Shown: piece after piece, positions 22,411 to 34,181 of the stretch
How positions within the stretch are numbered: the stretch's first letter is position 1
Layout: each line of letters starts with the position of its first letter
Origin: Phaeosaccion multiseriatum
Taxonomy: Eukaryota > Ochrophyta, other classes
DNA length: 64,000 bases
Assembly (NCBI GenBank): GCA_965112735.1
Contig: OZ218952.1
Location: 4,340,001-4,404,000 of the forward strand
Reading direction: 5' to 3'
Notes under the pieces: model-generated
Told to the model about the DNA's origin: nothing
What the model saw: only the letters and a program-made list of their open reading frames with translations
Database searches by the model: none
Made by a program: the position numbers and the translations under genes

Positions 22411-23372
22411 TCAGCCGCCGCCCCCTAACCTCCTTTCGATGGTAGCCACGTCCTCAGCGGGGAGGAGCGCCACAAAGTCGTCCAAGTCCCGCAGGACGCT
22501 CTTCAGCCCGTCCGTCACATCCTGCACGGCTTCTGCAGCAGCTTCCGCAGCATCAGCAGCGCTTGCGCCTGTGTCCGTCTCGTCTGGGGCTGACAAGAAG
22601 TCGAGAGTGTACTTGACCTCCTGAAGAGCTGTCAAGCTCTGATTGCGGAGGAGATCCATCACCATGTGGGTGCCCCTGCGAGCATGTATGTGGGTGTGTG
22701 TGTGAGAGAGAGCGCGCGGGAGGGATTTGGGGGGTTGGAGAGGAGCAGAATACATGCGTTGTGAGAGGCAATGGCCAAGTTGAAGCCAGATGACAGATAA
22801 CGGGAAGCACCGCCCTCCCATTCCCCTGTTCGCTCTCTGCCCTCTCACCACTGGTAGTCGCTAACGGCGTCAAACATGGCCCTCCAGTTCGAATCTGAGT
22901 AATCCGCACTCGACAGCGCCTTCATGACCTCCGGCCAGGGCATGCTCAGCATCCGCTTCACCTCGCGTCTCCGCTGCATAAGCGGAAGCATGAGCAAGGG
23001 CGGGGGAGGCTCAGAGGTGGCCAGCACTCTCCGTTTGTCTCCTTTATCAAAGATATTCCAGTCGTTGGCCCTCGCTGCTGCCACCACGACACTCGTGGAG
23101 AGCGTACCGAGTGTCGCCGTAACAGAAGAGCGCAGCCATTTTCTCCTGTTGCTGCAGCGCCCCTTGTTGTATTCCTGCTGCACCTCCGCCCTCTTCCTCT
23201 CCTCTGTGACCCTCGGTCGCTTCATATTCGGTCGGGCACTGTGCCTTCTTGTGGCCAGGCTCTTGGCCACGGCTGGCAAAGAACCGCCGGTGCTGACGAA
23301 GGCGGCAGGGAGGGAGAAGCAGTCGAGCTCCATCGCGACCGATAGTTGCAGAAGCAGAAGCACCAGCAACAT
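22411..23372 (-). CDS. thylakoid-lumen protein candidate with twin-arginine signal
   Basis: Two exons (22849-23372 and 22411-22675; TG|GTGAGA...CGCAG, phase 2 rebuilding a Trp codon) give 262 residues. The precursor is tripartite: a hydrophobic signal (MLLVLLLLQLSVA), an A-A-F-V-type plastid motif (SLPAAFVSTGG), then a second signal NRRKWLRSSVTATLGTLSTS...VVVAAARA. The latter has a twin-arginine R-R-K-W-L and an A-R-A cleavage site, the layout of Tat-imported thylakoid-lumen proteins. The mature part (NDWNIFDKGDKRRVLATSEP...) is mostly helical and ends in an Ala-rich acidic region. Size and helical content recall PsbQ/Psb31-like extrinsic photosystem II subunits, but I see no diagnostic motif, so the exact role is open. 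Its start is 181 bp from the divergent CFAP70-like gene. Confidence 0.72.
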
Positions 23373-23553
23373 TGGCGTCCCTTCTTGGCTCTTGCCGTCC
23401 TCTTAGAGGATTTTGCGATATCATTTTGCTCGACCGCCGTGGATAACCAACTCACGCCAGTTGGGAAGTCTGCTTCGGTTTCGCCTAGCCGCCCCTGCCC
23501 CTCCTCAAAAGTCTTGTTTGGGGACGCGCAGAGAAGGAAGAAGGGAGGTTAGC
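23373..23553. promoter_or_regulatory. probable bidirectional promoter
   Basis: 181 bp between the start codons of the lumenal-protein gene (-) and the CFAP70-like gene (+), leaving room for only a compact shared promoter. Confidence 0.5.
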
Positions 23554-26500
23554 ATGGCGCTTCAGAAGGCGAAGCGCAGCAGTGCTTCGTATGAAGGTGG
23601 TCGGGCCCCGAAGGATGAGGCGGAGGAGGACATGCCAGAGCTGCCAGACCGAGGAGGCATGAGCCTGATGGTGGACTGTGTGAGCCTCGCCTTCAAGCAA
23701 GGTGTGGTGACCAAGGGCCGCAAAGTGTCAACGAAGTGTACAGTGATCGGCCCAGCGGATGGCAGTATCTTCCCGGACCTGCAGACGGACGAAGGGAATG
23801 TGAAGGTTGCTGTTCTTGAGACGGTAACAGTGGAAGGAGAGGAAGGAGAAGGCGCTGTTGACTCCAGTCAGGGGAAGGGGGAGGAGACGGAAGAAAGAGA
23901 AGAAGCGGCGGCAGCACCAGGAGGGGAGGATGGAGGAAAGCTGATGATTGCCAACCTGAATTGGAAGGCGGAGAGCGTGAGGTTCGACTTGAGTGGCGAC
24001 AACCTCACCGCGTTGGCTGCGTCAACCCTGCTCGTGCACGTGACGGTGCTGCAGGCTGAGGGGGGAGTGGCGGGAGGTCAGAAGATGTCTGGAGCTGTGA
24101 AAATTCCTCTGGCCAACCTCTTGACGGGAGTGGCGCTGTGGAAAGGCCATTGCCCTCTCGGCGACTACGTCGACCCCCCTGAGGGCTCCACTGACGCTGA
24201 CGACCTTGGGCTCCTTGTCAAGGGGGGGTCTACATCCACGCTAGACGTGAGGCTGGTGTGTGATGAGGCCATGTCGGATTACACTCTGGGAGGCGTCGTC
24301 TTGTCGACGCCGACATTGGAGTTGTCGTCTCTGCCCCCGGCTTGGACGCTGACGCCAAGCGCCGAAACAGACCCGTCGGATTATCACGCGGCTATTCAGG
24401 CAATGATGGAGCTCCCGGAGAACAAAAAGACATACTCAGCGTCGTTAGAAGGCGAGGGGCTGCCTCTCACCCGTATGTGCCTCACGAATGGCCAGCTGAC
24501 GTACACCCCTGTGGTGGATGCCCCCCCTGCTGTTGACGGCAATGGGGAACAAGAAAGCTCTCCTCAAGAGGAGGAGCAGGCGAAAGTGCCGGAGGGTATG
24601 TGGGCACTTCGCTTCTGCACCCGACCGGAAGAAGCCGCCGACGCCGACGACTCGTTCACGATGGGCACAATTGCGGCTTGTACAGCCTTCTTTGTCCATC
24701 GCCGAGACATTGAGGGCCTCCGAGAGCAGCTCAAGCGCGGGCAAGCAGGCATCAACGTCGTGGTGGAGCGAAATACCCCCCCGCCTTCCCCTGAAGAGAT
24801 ACTGGCGGCCAAGAAGAGCGCCAAGTCCAAGAAGAAGGGCTCCATCTCCGCGGGAGCAGGCGAGGGAAGGGCGGAGCCGGCCTGGACACTCGTGGCTCAC
24901 GTCGGCTTGCAGGCCCTCGTTGGAGAGCCCGGCATGAAAAGCGCGCACCTCCCCGAGAAGCTCGTCTACCGCCCCGCCCCCTCGGCCACGGTGGAAGCGG
25001 TGCCCTTGTCCGATGCCGAAGCGGCGGCGGCGGCAGCAGCGGCAGCAGCGGCAGCGGTAGAGAAGGCCCTCGAAATTGAGACTGCAGAAATTGCGCAGGA
25101 GCGAGTCGCCGAGGTGAGCGCGAGTCAGACCACGGTGATGCTTGCGGTGGAGCTGAGTCGGCCCCTGATTCGGGCGCCTGCGGTGATTACCCCCGGGGTG
25201 ACGGTGCAAGACATTGCCCCGGCCAGGGACGTGCACCCGCACACCCCACCACGAGACATTGAGCAGGAGCTTCGGCAAGAAATAGATGACTTTGTGCAGG
25301 CTGTGCTGAGGGAGTATTGCAGGCTCTATCCACCCCAGCGTGGTGCGACCCCGGCGGGGAAGCGGGTCAGTAGCGCCGATGGCGTTGTTGCTGCCCCCGC
25401 AGATGGGGGAAACAACCTGGGGGGCACCGGGGGCGTTGGAGGAGGAGTTGGGGGGGAAGGAGGTGCGGATGGCAGCCTAGCGGTGGGGAAGGGAGGCGGA
25501 GGGGGGGCTTCCGCAGACGCAGACGAGCGTCAGAAGCAGCTGCTGTACATACTCAACACGGGGGGCGTGTACCACCACTTCAAGGAGCGACTGCGGCCCC
25601 GAGTACAGCGGGTGGTGAGGAAGAGATTCGGCACAGCACCACAGAGCAAGCAGCAGGCGGACGAGTTTACCAGTCAGGTGAGGGAGGAGGGGTAGGGGGA
25701 AGGGAGGGAGTGCGGATGGGAATGGGCGGGGTGAGTGAATGAGTGAATGAGTGAATGAGTGAATGAGTGAGTGAGTGAGTGAGTGAGTGAATGATTGATT
25801 GAGTGAGTGGGTGAGTGAGTGAGTGAGTGAGTGAGTGAGTGAGTGAGTGAGTGAGAGAGTGAGTGAGTGAGTGAGTAAGTGAGTGAGTGAGTGAATAACT
25901 GATGAGTGACTAGGCCATATCTGATGGGAGCTCTCAAAGAGAGGAAAGGCACGAAAGGCGCTTGCTTCTCAGGCTGGGCAGAGAGAGAGAGAGGACTCTA
26001 CCGGTAGTGCTTGTTGAATGCCCCGCCGCGTTTGCCTCATGCACCTACCTGGTGGCCTCTCATTGCTCTACTCCTCGCCTCATGCGTGCCCTCCCCTGCT
26101 CTCGCCCACCTCGCTCTGCCCCCCTGTCCCTTCTCGGCCCTTGAAGCTCTACGCCTACCTAGTGCAGCAGGCCAACGCCGTGGTTAACGCTCGCGTGTCT
26201 CGTGCAGAGGGTAACGCTATACCCAAGTACGTCTACGGTGCGACTGAGAGCAACAGCAGCAGCACGAGTCAGCCCGCCAAGGACCCACAGAAGCAAGCCA
26301 AGGAGGTGCAGAAACTCGGCATGCTCGCCCGAGACGCAGAGGCGAACGGGGACATGAAGCTCGCTGCTAAGACTCACGAGGACCGCATCGAAGCGGCCAC
26401 TGCTGCGGCCGAGTCATTTACGGCCGGAAAGCAGTTGCTGGAGGTGTCGTGGGCGGACTTTGGCATGTTTGCCACCAAGGTACAGGACCTGGAACAAGCC

Positions 26501-28411
26501 CTAGTGTGCTTTAGAGAGGCGCTCTCGCTCAGCAGCCTCGTGGCCGGAGGTGGATCCGACGGCGGTGGCGACGAAACGGCAGCAGGTGGAGGAGGAGGGG
26601 CGGGGGTGGAAAAGAATAATAATAAGAAGAAGGAGGAGGAGACGGAGAAGGACAAAGAGGAGGAGAAGGAGCGACGTCTCTCCCACCTCCAGCGCATGGC
26701 GAGTCTTCAAATGGAGAGGGGGCAGCACGAGCAGGCGGCGGCGCTGCTGCGAGAGGCGACGGGCTCAGGGCTCTCGAGGCTTGGCGACGGCGATGACGGA
26801 TACACAACCGACACAGAGGCGGGAGGGGATTGCCCCACACTCCTCCACGCGCTGGCGTGCGTGCTGGGGGATATGCGGGGTCAGGGCAGCGCTGCCAGGC
26901 ATGCTCTGCGCGTGGCTGTGTGCAAGAGGCGGAGGGAGACGGCCCGAGCAGCTGCTGCTGCCAAGGCCGCGGCGGAAGAGATGGTTGCTGAGAAGGAGAG
27001 GAGAGAGGCGCAGTCGAGGCAGCAGAGGCAGAAGGGCGGCTCACGGCAGCAGCAGCAGCGGCAGCAGCAGCAGCAGCAGAGGGAGGAGGAGGGGGGAGAG
27101 GACAAGCTGAGGGACATGCTGCTGGGTGGAGGAGAGGGAGGAGAAGCAGGAGCGGAAGAAGGAGACTCCGGCCTGCCCCGCCGCACCGCCGTGTCTGTGC
27201 TGCTGGAGCTCGCGGCGGATCTCCTCGACATACGCCTACTCCGATGCGCGGCCCGAGCACTGAAACTGGCGGAAGCCTCCGAGGCCTCCGCGGTGGCTAA
27301 GGCACAGGAGCGCGACTTGCCCACGCACGCACCCACAGCAGTGCGCGAAGGGCTGCGTAGGATCAAGGCGCGGCTGTGCCTGGCGTCTGGAGATGGCAAG
27401 GCGGCGGAAACCCTCGCGGTGGAGGCCACGGAGCTCTTGCCTCGCAAGGCCGAGGCGTGGAGGGTACTGGGGGAGGCGTTGGACCTGCAAAAGAGGCCCG
27501 TCGAGGCAGCAGCGGCATTCGCCATGGCTCTAACCTGCGCAGAGGAGCAATATCGACGGGCAGGGGGCGGTGGCGGTAGCAGAGGCGGGGTGGCAGAAGC
27601 AGCGGTTGGTGAGACAGTCACCGCAGGAGCAGCAGCAGCAGCCCAGCGGCCGCCTCTGGATCTCTTTGTGCGCCTGGGCTTGCTCTACCGCGCATTGGGA
27701 CAGCTGGAGGAGAGCAAAGCCGTGTTCCTCAAGGCTTGTCGGCTGTGGGAGGTGCCCAGCGTGTGGATGGGCACTGGTGTGGCCTGCCTGCGGCTCGACT
27801 TGTTCGACGAGGCCGAGCTCGCCCTGCAGGAAGCCAACCGCCTGCACTGTCGAGATGCCCTCGCCTGGGGTCACTTGGCACTACTACTCATGATGAAGAA
27901 GAAGGAGCAGCCCCCCTCCGCCTCCGGTGGCGGCTTGCCAGCTCCAGCCGCAGCAGCAGCAGCTGGAGCAGGAGGAGGAGGAGGAGGAGGAGGGGAGAGG
28001 GCACAGGAAGCGGAGAGAGTGCTTGAACACGCACTTCGATTGGGGCTGGAAGACTCTGGCCTCCTGCGCGAGCTCGGGGGCGAGTTTATGCGTGTAGACC
28101 GCCTCGAGGTGGCAGAGGCTCTGCTGCGAAGGTCCCTCGCCAAGGAGGGAAACTTCTTGACTCGGCGCCTGCTGGCAGACGTGCTGTCGGCCGGCAACCG
28201 AATGTCGGCCGCTGCAGAGGAGTATCAGTTGGTGGCCGCGTCCGATGCTGCCCCTGTAGCGGAGCGGAGGGAGGCCCTGGCCCAGGCACAAGCGATGCTC
28301 AAGGCGCTGGGCAGGGAGGCAGAGGCGAGGGACCTTCATGTGAGCAGGCCGGTCTTCCATCCCGCACCAGGGGGAGGGGGGACGACGAGTGAGGGGCGGA
28401 TCGCGGCGTGA
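23554..28411 (+). CDS. CFAP70: CFAP70-like ciliary C2/TPR protein
   Basis: Two exons, 23554-25677 and 26147-28411 (CAG|GTGAGG...TTGAAG, phase 0), encode 1,462 residues. The frame is open upstream of 23554, but the first good ATG is ggttagcATGGCG. The N-half begins MSLMVDCVSLAFKQGVVTKG, compatible with the C2-like domain of CFAP70. The middle joins LLYILNTGGVYHHFKERLRP and VVRKRFGTAP...DEFTSQ|LYAYLVQQANAVVN, a segment resembling the conserved block before the CFAP70 TPRs. The C-half has TPR-like helical pairs (LGMLARDAEANGDMKLAAKT, VQDLEQALVCFREALSLSSL, FVRLGLLYRALGQLEESKAV, GVACLRLDLFDEAELALQEA). CFAP70 (TTC18) belongs to the axonemal outer-arm/central apparatus region. Family assignment rests on recalled motifs and architecture. 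Long Gly, Gln, Glu and Ala runs interrupt it. Confidence 0.7.
25734..25895. repeat. (GAGT)n/(GAAT)n microsatellite in an intron
   Basis: A tetranucleotide tract, mostly gagt with gaat variants, inside the 469-bp intron of the CFAP70-like gene, starting about 55 bp after the donor GTGAGG. Confidence 0.9.
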
Positions 28412-29307
28412 GTGAGTGAGCGTGTGAGCATGTGAGCGCGTGTGTGTGTGCGTGCGTGTGTGCGTGCGTGGAGTCATGATAGGCAGGCGAAGTGACGGCA
28501 TCTTGGAAGCTCGTTGTGGTTAGGCATAGGGCTGCGTACTCGAAGTGAGCATGCCGGGTGGGGGGTGGCGTGTGGGGGGCGAAGGGGTCCCGTGCACTTA
28601 CAAATACCTTTATAATACATTATATATGAAGTCACATGAAACCGTCATCTTCCTTCCTCTCGACTCTCTATTGCCAAGACTCCAAGCTGACCAGAGACAG
28701 GTGTGAATCGCTCACACCTCGCTCCGTAAGGAAGGAAGTCAACCAACTCCCTGATGATGACCCTTGGGCGACAAGATGCGTCGTTCCGGAGACCCCCCCC
28801 CCCCCTTTTCTCTCAGGAGGAGGTGGTGTCTGAAGCATGCAGCCTCTGCCAGAGAGGGGCGCGTTCGCCTGCCAAGAGCTGAAGAACCGCCTACTACCGC
28901 GTACATCACTCGCCCTCCTATAGAGCTGGCCTCACATGTACGCCAGGACTGGAGAGACGTATCGCTTCAGCACCAGCAGAAAGAAAGAGGGGAGGGCCCC
29001 ACGCTCCTACATCACTGCTTACCTTCCTCTTTTCGAAGCACCTGTTCAGAAGGAAGCGCACACTAAGCATCTAAGCGTCTTTCCAGCCGACCAAGAAGGT
29101 CCAAGCTTGCACACGCCACGTCTCTAGCCTACAGGCGTCTCATTGCCGAGTCAAAGGGCCTGAATGTTGGCGTTCCCCTCAGCGATCCGTGTGCCTTCCC
29201 CTACCTCCTCCTTTGCCGTGCCACGGCGGCCCTAGCGCGGTCAGATCAGACGAGCTCGCCACGCTGCCCATGTGCGGTGCCAAAGAGTGCTGCCGCTGCC
29301 TGCTCCC
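28412..29307. other. convergent intergenic region
   Basis: 896 bp between the stop codons of the CFAP70-like gene (+) and the FemAB-like gene (-). A gtgagtgagtgag tract sits right at the CFAP70 stop, and an AT-rich stretch near 28600-28630 (ctttataatacattatat) may be its 3' processing region. No further gene seen. Confidence 0.6.
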
Positions 29308-32300
29308 TCATGCGTCAGAGGGCTCCTCGCTCTTGCCCGCCGCCCCCTCCTCCTTTGGCTGTATCACCAACTTCTGCTGCCCCTCCTCCTGTGGCTGCAT
29401 CACCAGCTTCGGCTGCTTCACCTGCCCTTCCTCGTCCAAGCCGCGGGCCTTAACCGCACTCTTTTCAAGGAGATACTCTGTCGTGTCTTCGATATTGTCT
29501 CCTTCGGCCATAACAAAGTTGCCCACTGCGTTGTGTAGGCTCTGCGGGTTCAAGTCAAGTCAGAGAGAGGACAGTAGCAACAGCAGCAGTAGCAACAGCA
29601 GCGGCAGCAGCAGCAGTAGCAACAGCAGCAGCAGCAGCAGCAGCAGTAGCAGCAGTAGCAGCAGAAGCAAGAAACAGCAGAGGGGAAGCAACAGTGTCAT
29701 GGGAACATGCGCAAGGGGAGTCACTCGCCTCAATCAACTCACTTCCTTGAGAAGGCACCAGTCAGTGTTATGAGATGGCGGAGTCACACATGGGCCCACT
29801 CCCTGCCTGCCTGCCTGCCTGCCCGCCTCACTGTCTGACGCACGCACGCACATACTCACCGGATTGCAAAAGTAGTGCATGGAGTGGATGACGGCGGGAT
29901 CAAAGCCTCTCTTGAACTTGAAGTCTCCACCTGCAGGGGACAGAGAAGAGGGGCAGCGGAGAGAGAGCGCAGCAGCGACATGAGAGGGCAGGGAAGACAC
30001 ACACACGCATACACACACACAGAGAGAGAGAGAAAACACACAGAGAGGGAGGCAGACAGAGAGAGAGACAAACACACAGAGGGAGAGAGGAAAGGACAGG
30101 CGCGAAGTAAGTGGGGAGGGGGAGAGACTGTGTCCACCCATCGCCTTCCTTACCCTCCGCTCTCTCCCCCAATAACTCCACATCTCACCCCCCCTCCCCC
30201 CTCCCTTTCCCCTCCACCTTCCCTCCCATCCCTTCTACCCCCTCGCCTCACCTCCTGCTCCGGGCTCCATGACCTGCAGCCCCTCTTCAATGCAATACTC
30301 AATGGCCTTATAATAGCACGCCTCAAAGTGAAGGTTCTTGATCGTCTCAAATGCCCCCCAATACCGACCATAGAACCTTCCCGCCTTGACTAGGTTGGTT
30401 GTTCCAGCCGCAATCTCTCCGTCCTTATTGTACGCCACAATGAAGCAGAGGTTCTGCTTGACACTGCTGTTTCGCCACATGTCGTACAGCTCCTGAGTCA
30501 GGTACTGCCGCCCCCACATAAGCTTGTCGATGGTGGTCTGCAGGAGAGATGCAACAGCAGCAGTTGGTGATACAGCAGCACCAGAGCCCCACACGGGGTA
30601 GAGGGGGGGGGGGGGGGGTTAGAGTGGGTAGACTAAGTCTTCTTTTCGTCCATATCCGGACGGATAATGTTGTGGCCGATTTTCGTTTCGAAAAAACATG
30701 TCAAGTGGTGAAGGAACAAGAGACAGACGTTGTGGCACCTTCCCACTACCAACACGCGACGCACGAACGCACACACCCACACCCACACCCAAACATATAC
30801 ACACTGCACTCATTCTCTGATACACACACACATACCCCCCCCCTCCACACACATACATACCTATACACACACACACAGACAGACACACGTCACCCTCTGC
30901 CTCACCTTGTACAGCAGGAACATCTGCTCGAAGAGATCGTCGGGGATGGCGTCCCCGCGATACACCTTCACCGTCACCCCGCTGTCCTCGTACACCGAGC
31001 GGCGTTCCCTGTTGATCTTCTTCCGCCGCTTGCTTGAGAAGTTGGCCATGTAGTCTGTCCAGTCTCGGTACGGTATCACGGGGGCAGTGGGTCCCTTCCC
31101 CTTCACTACGGCCGCCGCCTTCGATGCTGCTGCTGCTGCTGCTGCTGCTACTCCCTCTGACCCTCCTCCTACTCCTCTCCCGCCCACCGCTGCCTCTCCC
31201 TCGACGTGTGCTGCGTCTGCGTCTCTTGCTGCTGCTTCTTCTACTACCGCTGCTGCTGCTGCAGCTGGTGCTTCTTCCTCGGCCTCAGCCAACGCCAGCG
31301 CCGCCTCCTTGTTCTCGTTCCTCCAATGGAACTGCATTCCCTTGCGATGCAGGTAGCCGAGCCGTTGGAAGGCCTTCACCTCTGCCTCCGAGCAGAAGTT
31401 CACATGCACCGAACTGGCGGGGACCTGCATGGCAAGCTGCACAAGGCTCTGCGCCACTGTTTGCCGCACCGAGTCTTTGGTGGCCTCGTCAAGATCGTGG
31501 CTCACCAGCACCCGCGCTCCCGAGGCAGGGGTGAAGGGCACGGCCACAAGCAGCTTGGGGTAGTACTCGATGCCCGCGGCGTAGGCTGCCTCGGCCTATG
31601 GGATATGGAGTCACATGCATGGCACGTGTCGTAAGTGTTTGTTGTGCGTCATGTGGGTGTCAGGACTAAAGGTTTACAATAGGCGGTCACGATTTTTGAG
31701 TGGGCCATACCAGCAAAAGAAGAGAGAGAGTAAAGGCGCTTTGGGATGTACACACGCTACTTCCCCACTCCCCCCCCGCCACCTGGTGCCCTCCCCCACC
31801 ACACTACCCACACACTTGCCCCTGTCGTACCCACTGATTGTCAAATATGAATTCCCCCATGGAGTGCCCCTTGAGGTAGAGGGGACACGCCCCCAATATC
31901 TTGCCAGTCTCGTCGTCCCCTTCACGCACGAGCATATGGAGCGGTTGCCAGCCCTTGTCCTGTGGGGTTGCAAGCACACAGGCCACGAACGTCATGTGGG
32001 TAGGTAGGGCAGGGGAAGTGGGGCCGCAAGCAAGGCCTATGGGATTAAGCATGCTGATCCCCTCCTCCCTTAGTTCCTCTCTCTCTCCCCCAGTTTCTGG
32101 GCTCAGGAGCCTGATCGATCGAGACCATCGACATCGAAAGAGTGACGCGATTCCTTGCCCCGTGGCATCTCTCCCTCTCTTCCTTCTCACCTCCCGAGCG
32201 CATCCCGACTTTTCTATCGCATTGAGGTAGTCCCACTCCAGGAAGGGGGAGTCGTCCGGCCTCAGTAAAGCGTCCCAGTCCGCCTTGGCTATGCTGGCGA

Positions 32301-32939
32301 CGGGACCCTTGACGTGGACAGACACAGTCTGCTGCTTCCCACTCTTCTTCTTCCCAGACCCGGTGCTACCTCCCCCGCTCCCACCCTCTGCTCCGTCCGC
32401 TGCTGCTGCCTCTTTCCCAGCTGCTGAAACCACCGTTTCCTCCCCCTCCTCTTCACTCCCCTTCGCCTCCCTGCTATCAGTGCTTTCACTACTCCCATCT
32501 CTCTCTCCACTGCCTGTGGTGGTGCTTTAGACACAGAGGAGAGAAGGGGGGGCAGAATGATGAGGACCGGGGTGAAGAGGGGGTCAATTGCTGAACAGAG
32601 GCCACGGTGAGATGGCAGGAAGGGACCAGCTGAAAGCCTCAATGGGCGAGTCCATTCCAACAAAGCCTTTCGTCTCCCTCGGGCACCCGTCTCTCACCTC
32701 CTGCACCTCACGCTATCTCCGACCCGCGCAGGAGGGGCTGATGAGCATCCCCTACATCGTTCTATCGCACGAGGAGAGGAGTGAGTAGAGGGTGAGGCCG
32801 AAGAGTGAACAGGGGGTGAGGCCGAAGAGCGGCGAGATGGCGAGAAAAGTACTTGCCCCCCCCAAGCGCTGAATGCATTCGACGGCGATAGCAGCATCGC
32901 CACCACTACAAGGAGTGGTACGAGTGTGCTACTACACAT
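29308..32939 (-). CDS. plastid-targeted FemAB-like / DUF482 (COG3146) acyltransferase-fold protein
   Basis: Seven minus-strand exons (32857-32939, 32191-32524, 31831-31959, 30906-31595, 30252-30537, 29860-29930, 29308-29541) total 1,827 nt, 608 residues, in frame throughout. The N-terminus MCSSTLVPLLVVVAMLLSPS-NAF is a signal peptide with an N-A-F plastid motif. The body matches the COG3146/FemAB-like family: SPFLEWDYLNAIEKSGCARE, GWQPLHMLV, CPLYLKGHSMGEFIFDNQW, GIEYYPKLLVAVPFTPASGA, FSSKRRKKINRERR, LTQELYDMW, KAIEYCIEEGLQVMEPGAGG and FKRGFDPAVIHSMHYFCNP. The family has a GNAT-type fold and is common in bacteria and plastid lineages; its substrate is not established. An Ala/Glu-rich insert and a Lys/Gln/Glu-rich tail (QPKLVMQPQEEGQQ) are added. 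Intron 1 starts GCAAGT, a GC-AG intron. Confidence 0.85.
29580..29662. repeat. (CAG/TAGCAA)n imperfect trinucleotide tract
   Basis: cagcag/tagcaacag units within the last intron (29542-29859) of the minus-strand FemAB-like gene; on the transcribed strand it reads (CTG)n with TTG variants and adjoins the acceptor side. Confidence 0.8.
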
Positions 32940-33064
32940 CTCTTAAGCACGCTAACGAGAAAGATCTATTTCCGGCGATCCGAGTTTACTCCCGCCCAAA
33001 GGCCCATGTTTCCGCACTGGCATAAACACACTTTCTCTCTTGCTTTTTACAAACACCGCACAGC
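32940..33064. promoter_or_regulatory. very short bidirectional promoter
   Basis: Only 125 bp separate the start codons of the FemAB-like gene (-) and the WW gene (+). It includes a pyrimidine-rich stretch (ctttctctcttgctttttac) near the plus-strand start. Confidence 0.55.
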
Positions 33065-34181
33065 ATGGTGCAGCAGCCATTGAATGGGACGGCGGGGCCT
33101 GGCAAGGCTGTGAAGCCAACTGGTGAGGTAGAAAGGAAGCAGGAGGGTGGGCAGCAGGAGGCTACTAAGGCCTCTGCGACCGGCACAGGAGGAGGTCAAG
33201 CCGACGGAGAGAAGGGGAGCAAGGAGAGCACCAGTGTGTGGATCCTCCTTATTGATGGTCGCTCTCGGGAACCCTACTTCTTCGATTCCGTCACGGGAGC
33301 CACCACCTGGGAGCGGCCTGCCTCTCTTTCCGCGGATGCGGTTGCAGCTGCCGTCGCATCCGTTTATGCCGGTGGAGGTGGGGTGCCCCCCCAACCCAGT
33401 CCTGCTGCGGGCCCCTATGGCGGCCAGCCCCGCCCAGGCCCTCCCTTCCACCAACAAGGGCCGCGACCGGGGTTTCCTCCACACCATCATCAGGGGCAGA
33501 ATACTTGGCAGCAGCAGCAGCAGCAGCAGCAGCACCACCACCACCACCACCACTTTCGTCCTCCCCATCAGCAGCAGCAGGGCCAGTTCCCGAGGGGGGT
33601 GCCTCCATCCGCTGCTACTGGCACCGCGCCTGTCCCTGCCGCGGTGGGCAAGCTCGACTCCGTGCTCTCCAAAGTGGACAACAGCGGGGCGGCGGCAGCA
33701 GCGGCGGCAGGCGTGAGTGGAGGCGGGGCCTGGGTGCGGTACTTTGACCCGCAGGGTAAGCCCTACTACAGCCAAGGCAGGGGGCCGACCGCCAAGACAC
33801 AGTGGAACAAGCCGGATGACTTTGTCGAGCCGCTGCAGACGCTGCTGGCGCCCCCCCGGCAGGGCCCTGTCGTGCCCACCTACGCCCAGTCGGCCACCTT
33901 TAACAAGCGGTGAGTCGAATGATCGATGCCCGCTCGATGCCCGCTGTCGCTCACGTTTTGTTTCTTTGCTTGCTTGCTTGCTTGCTTGCTTCTCCTTGGT
34001 CTGTTTGGAGCTCAGAACCGGTCGATTCGACTCCGCAGATGGCTCGAGCCACTGGGACCGAGTGGGCAGGCCCAAGGAGAGAGAGGAGCGCCAAATGGCC
34101 ATGTACTTTGACCCCGCCACCCTCGACAAGAACAGGGAGAAGGCCGAGCAGGAGAAGAACAAGAGGCGGGGCAATGCTTGA
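33065..34181 (+). CDS. double-WW-domain protein
   Basis: Two exons, 33065-33909 and 34016-34181 (AAGCG|GTGAGT...GAGCTCAG, phase 2), give 336 residues. WW domain 1 (about 58-90) contains VWILLIDGRSREPYFFDSVT...TTWERP. A second, degenerate WW (about 223-257) reads WVRYFDPQGKPYY...AKTQWNKP. Between them lie Pro/Gly-rich, poly-Gln and poly-His tracts. The C-terminus (GRFDSADGSSHWDRVGRPKE...RQMAMYFDPATLDKNREKAE) is charged and helical and ends in KNKRR. WW domains bind Pro-rich ligands; this layout is common in nuclear pre-mRNA processing factors, which is inference. The intron contains a (CTTG)n run like those in two other introns of the window. Start chosen at the first ATG after the short divergent promoter. 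Confidence 0.82.
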
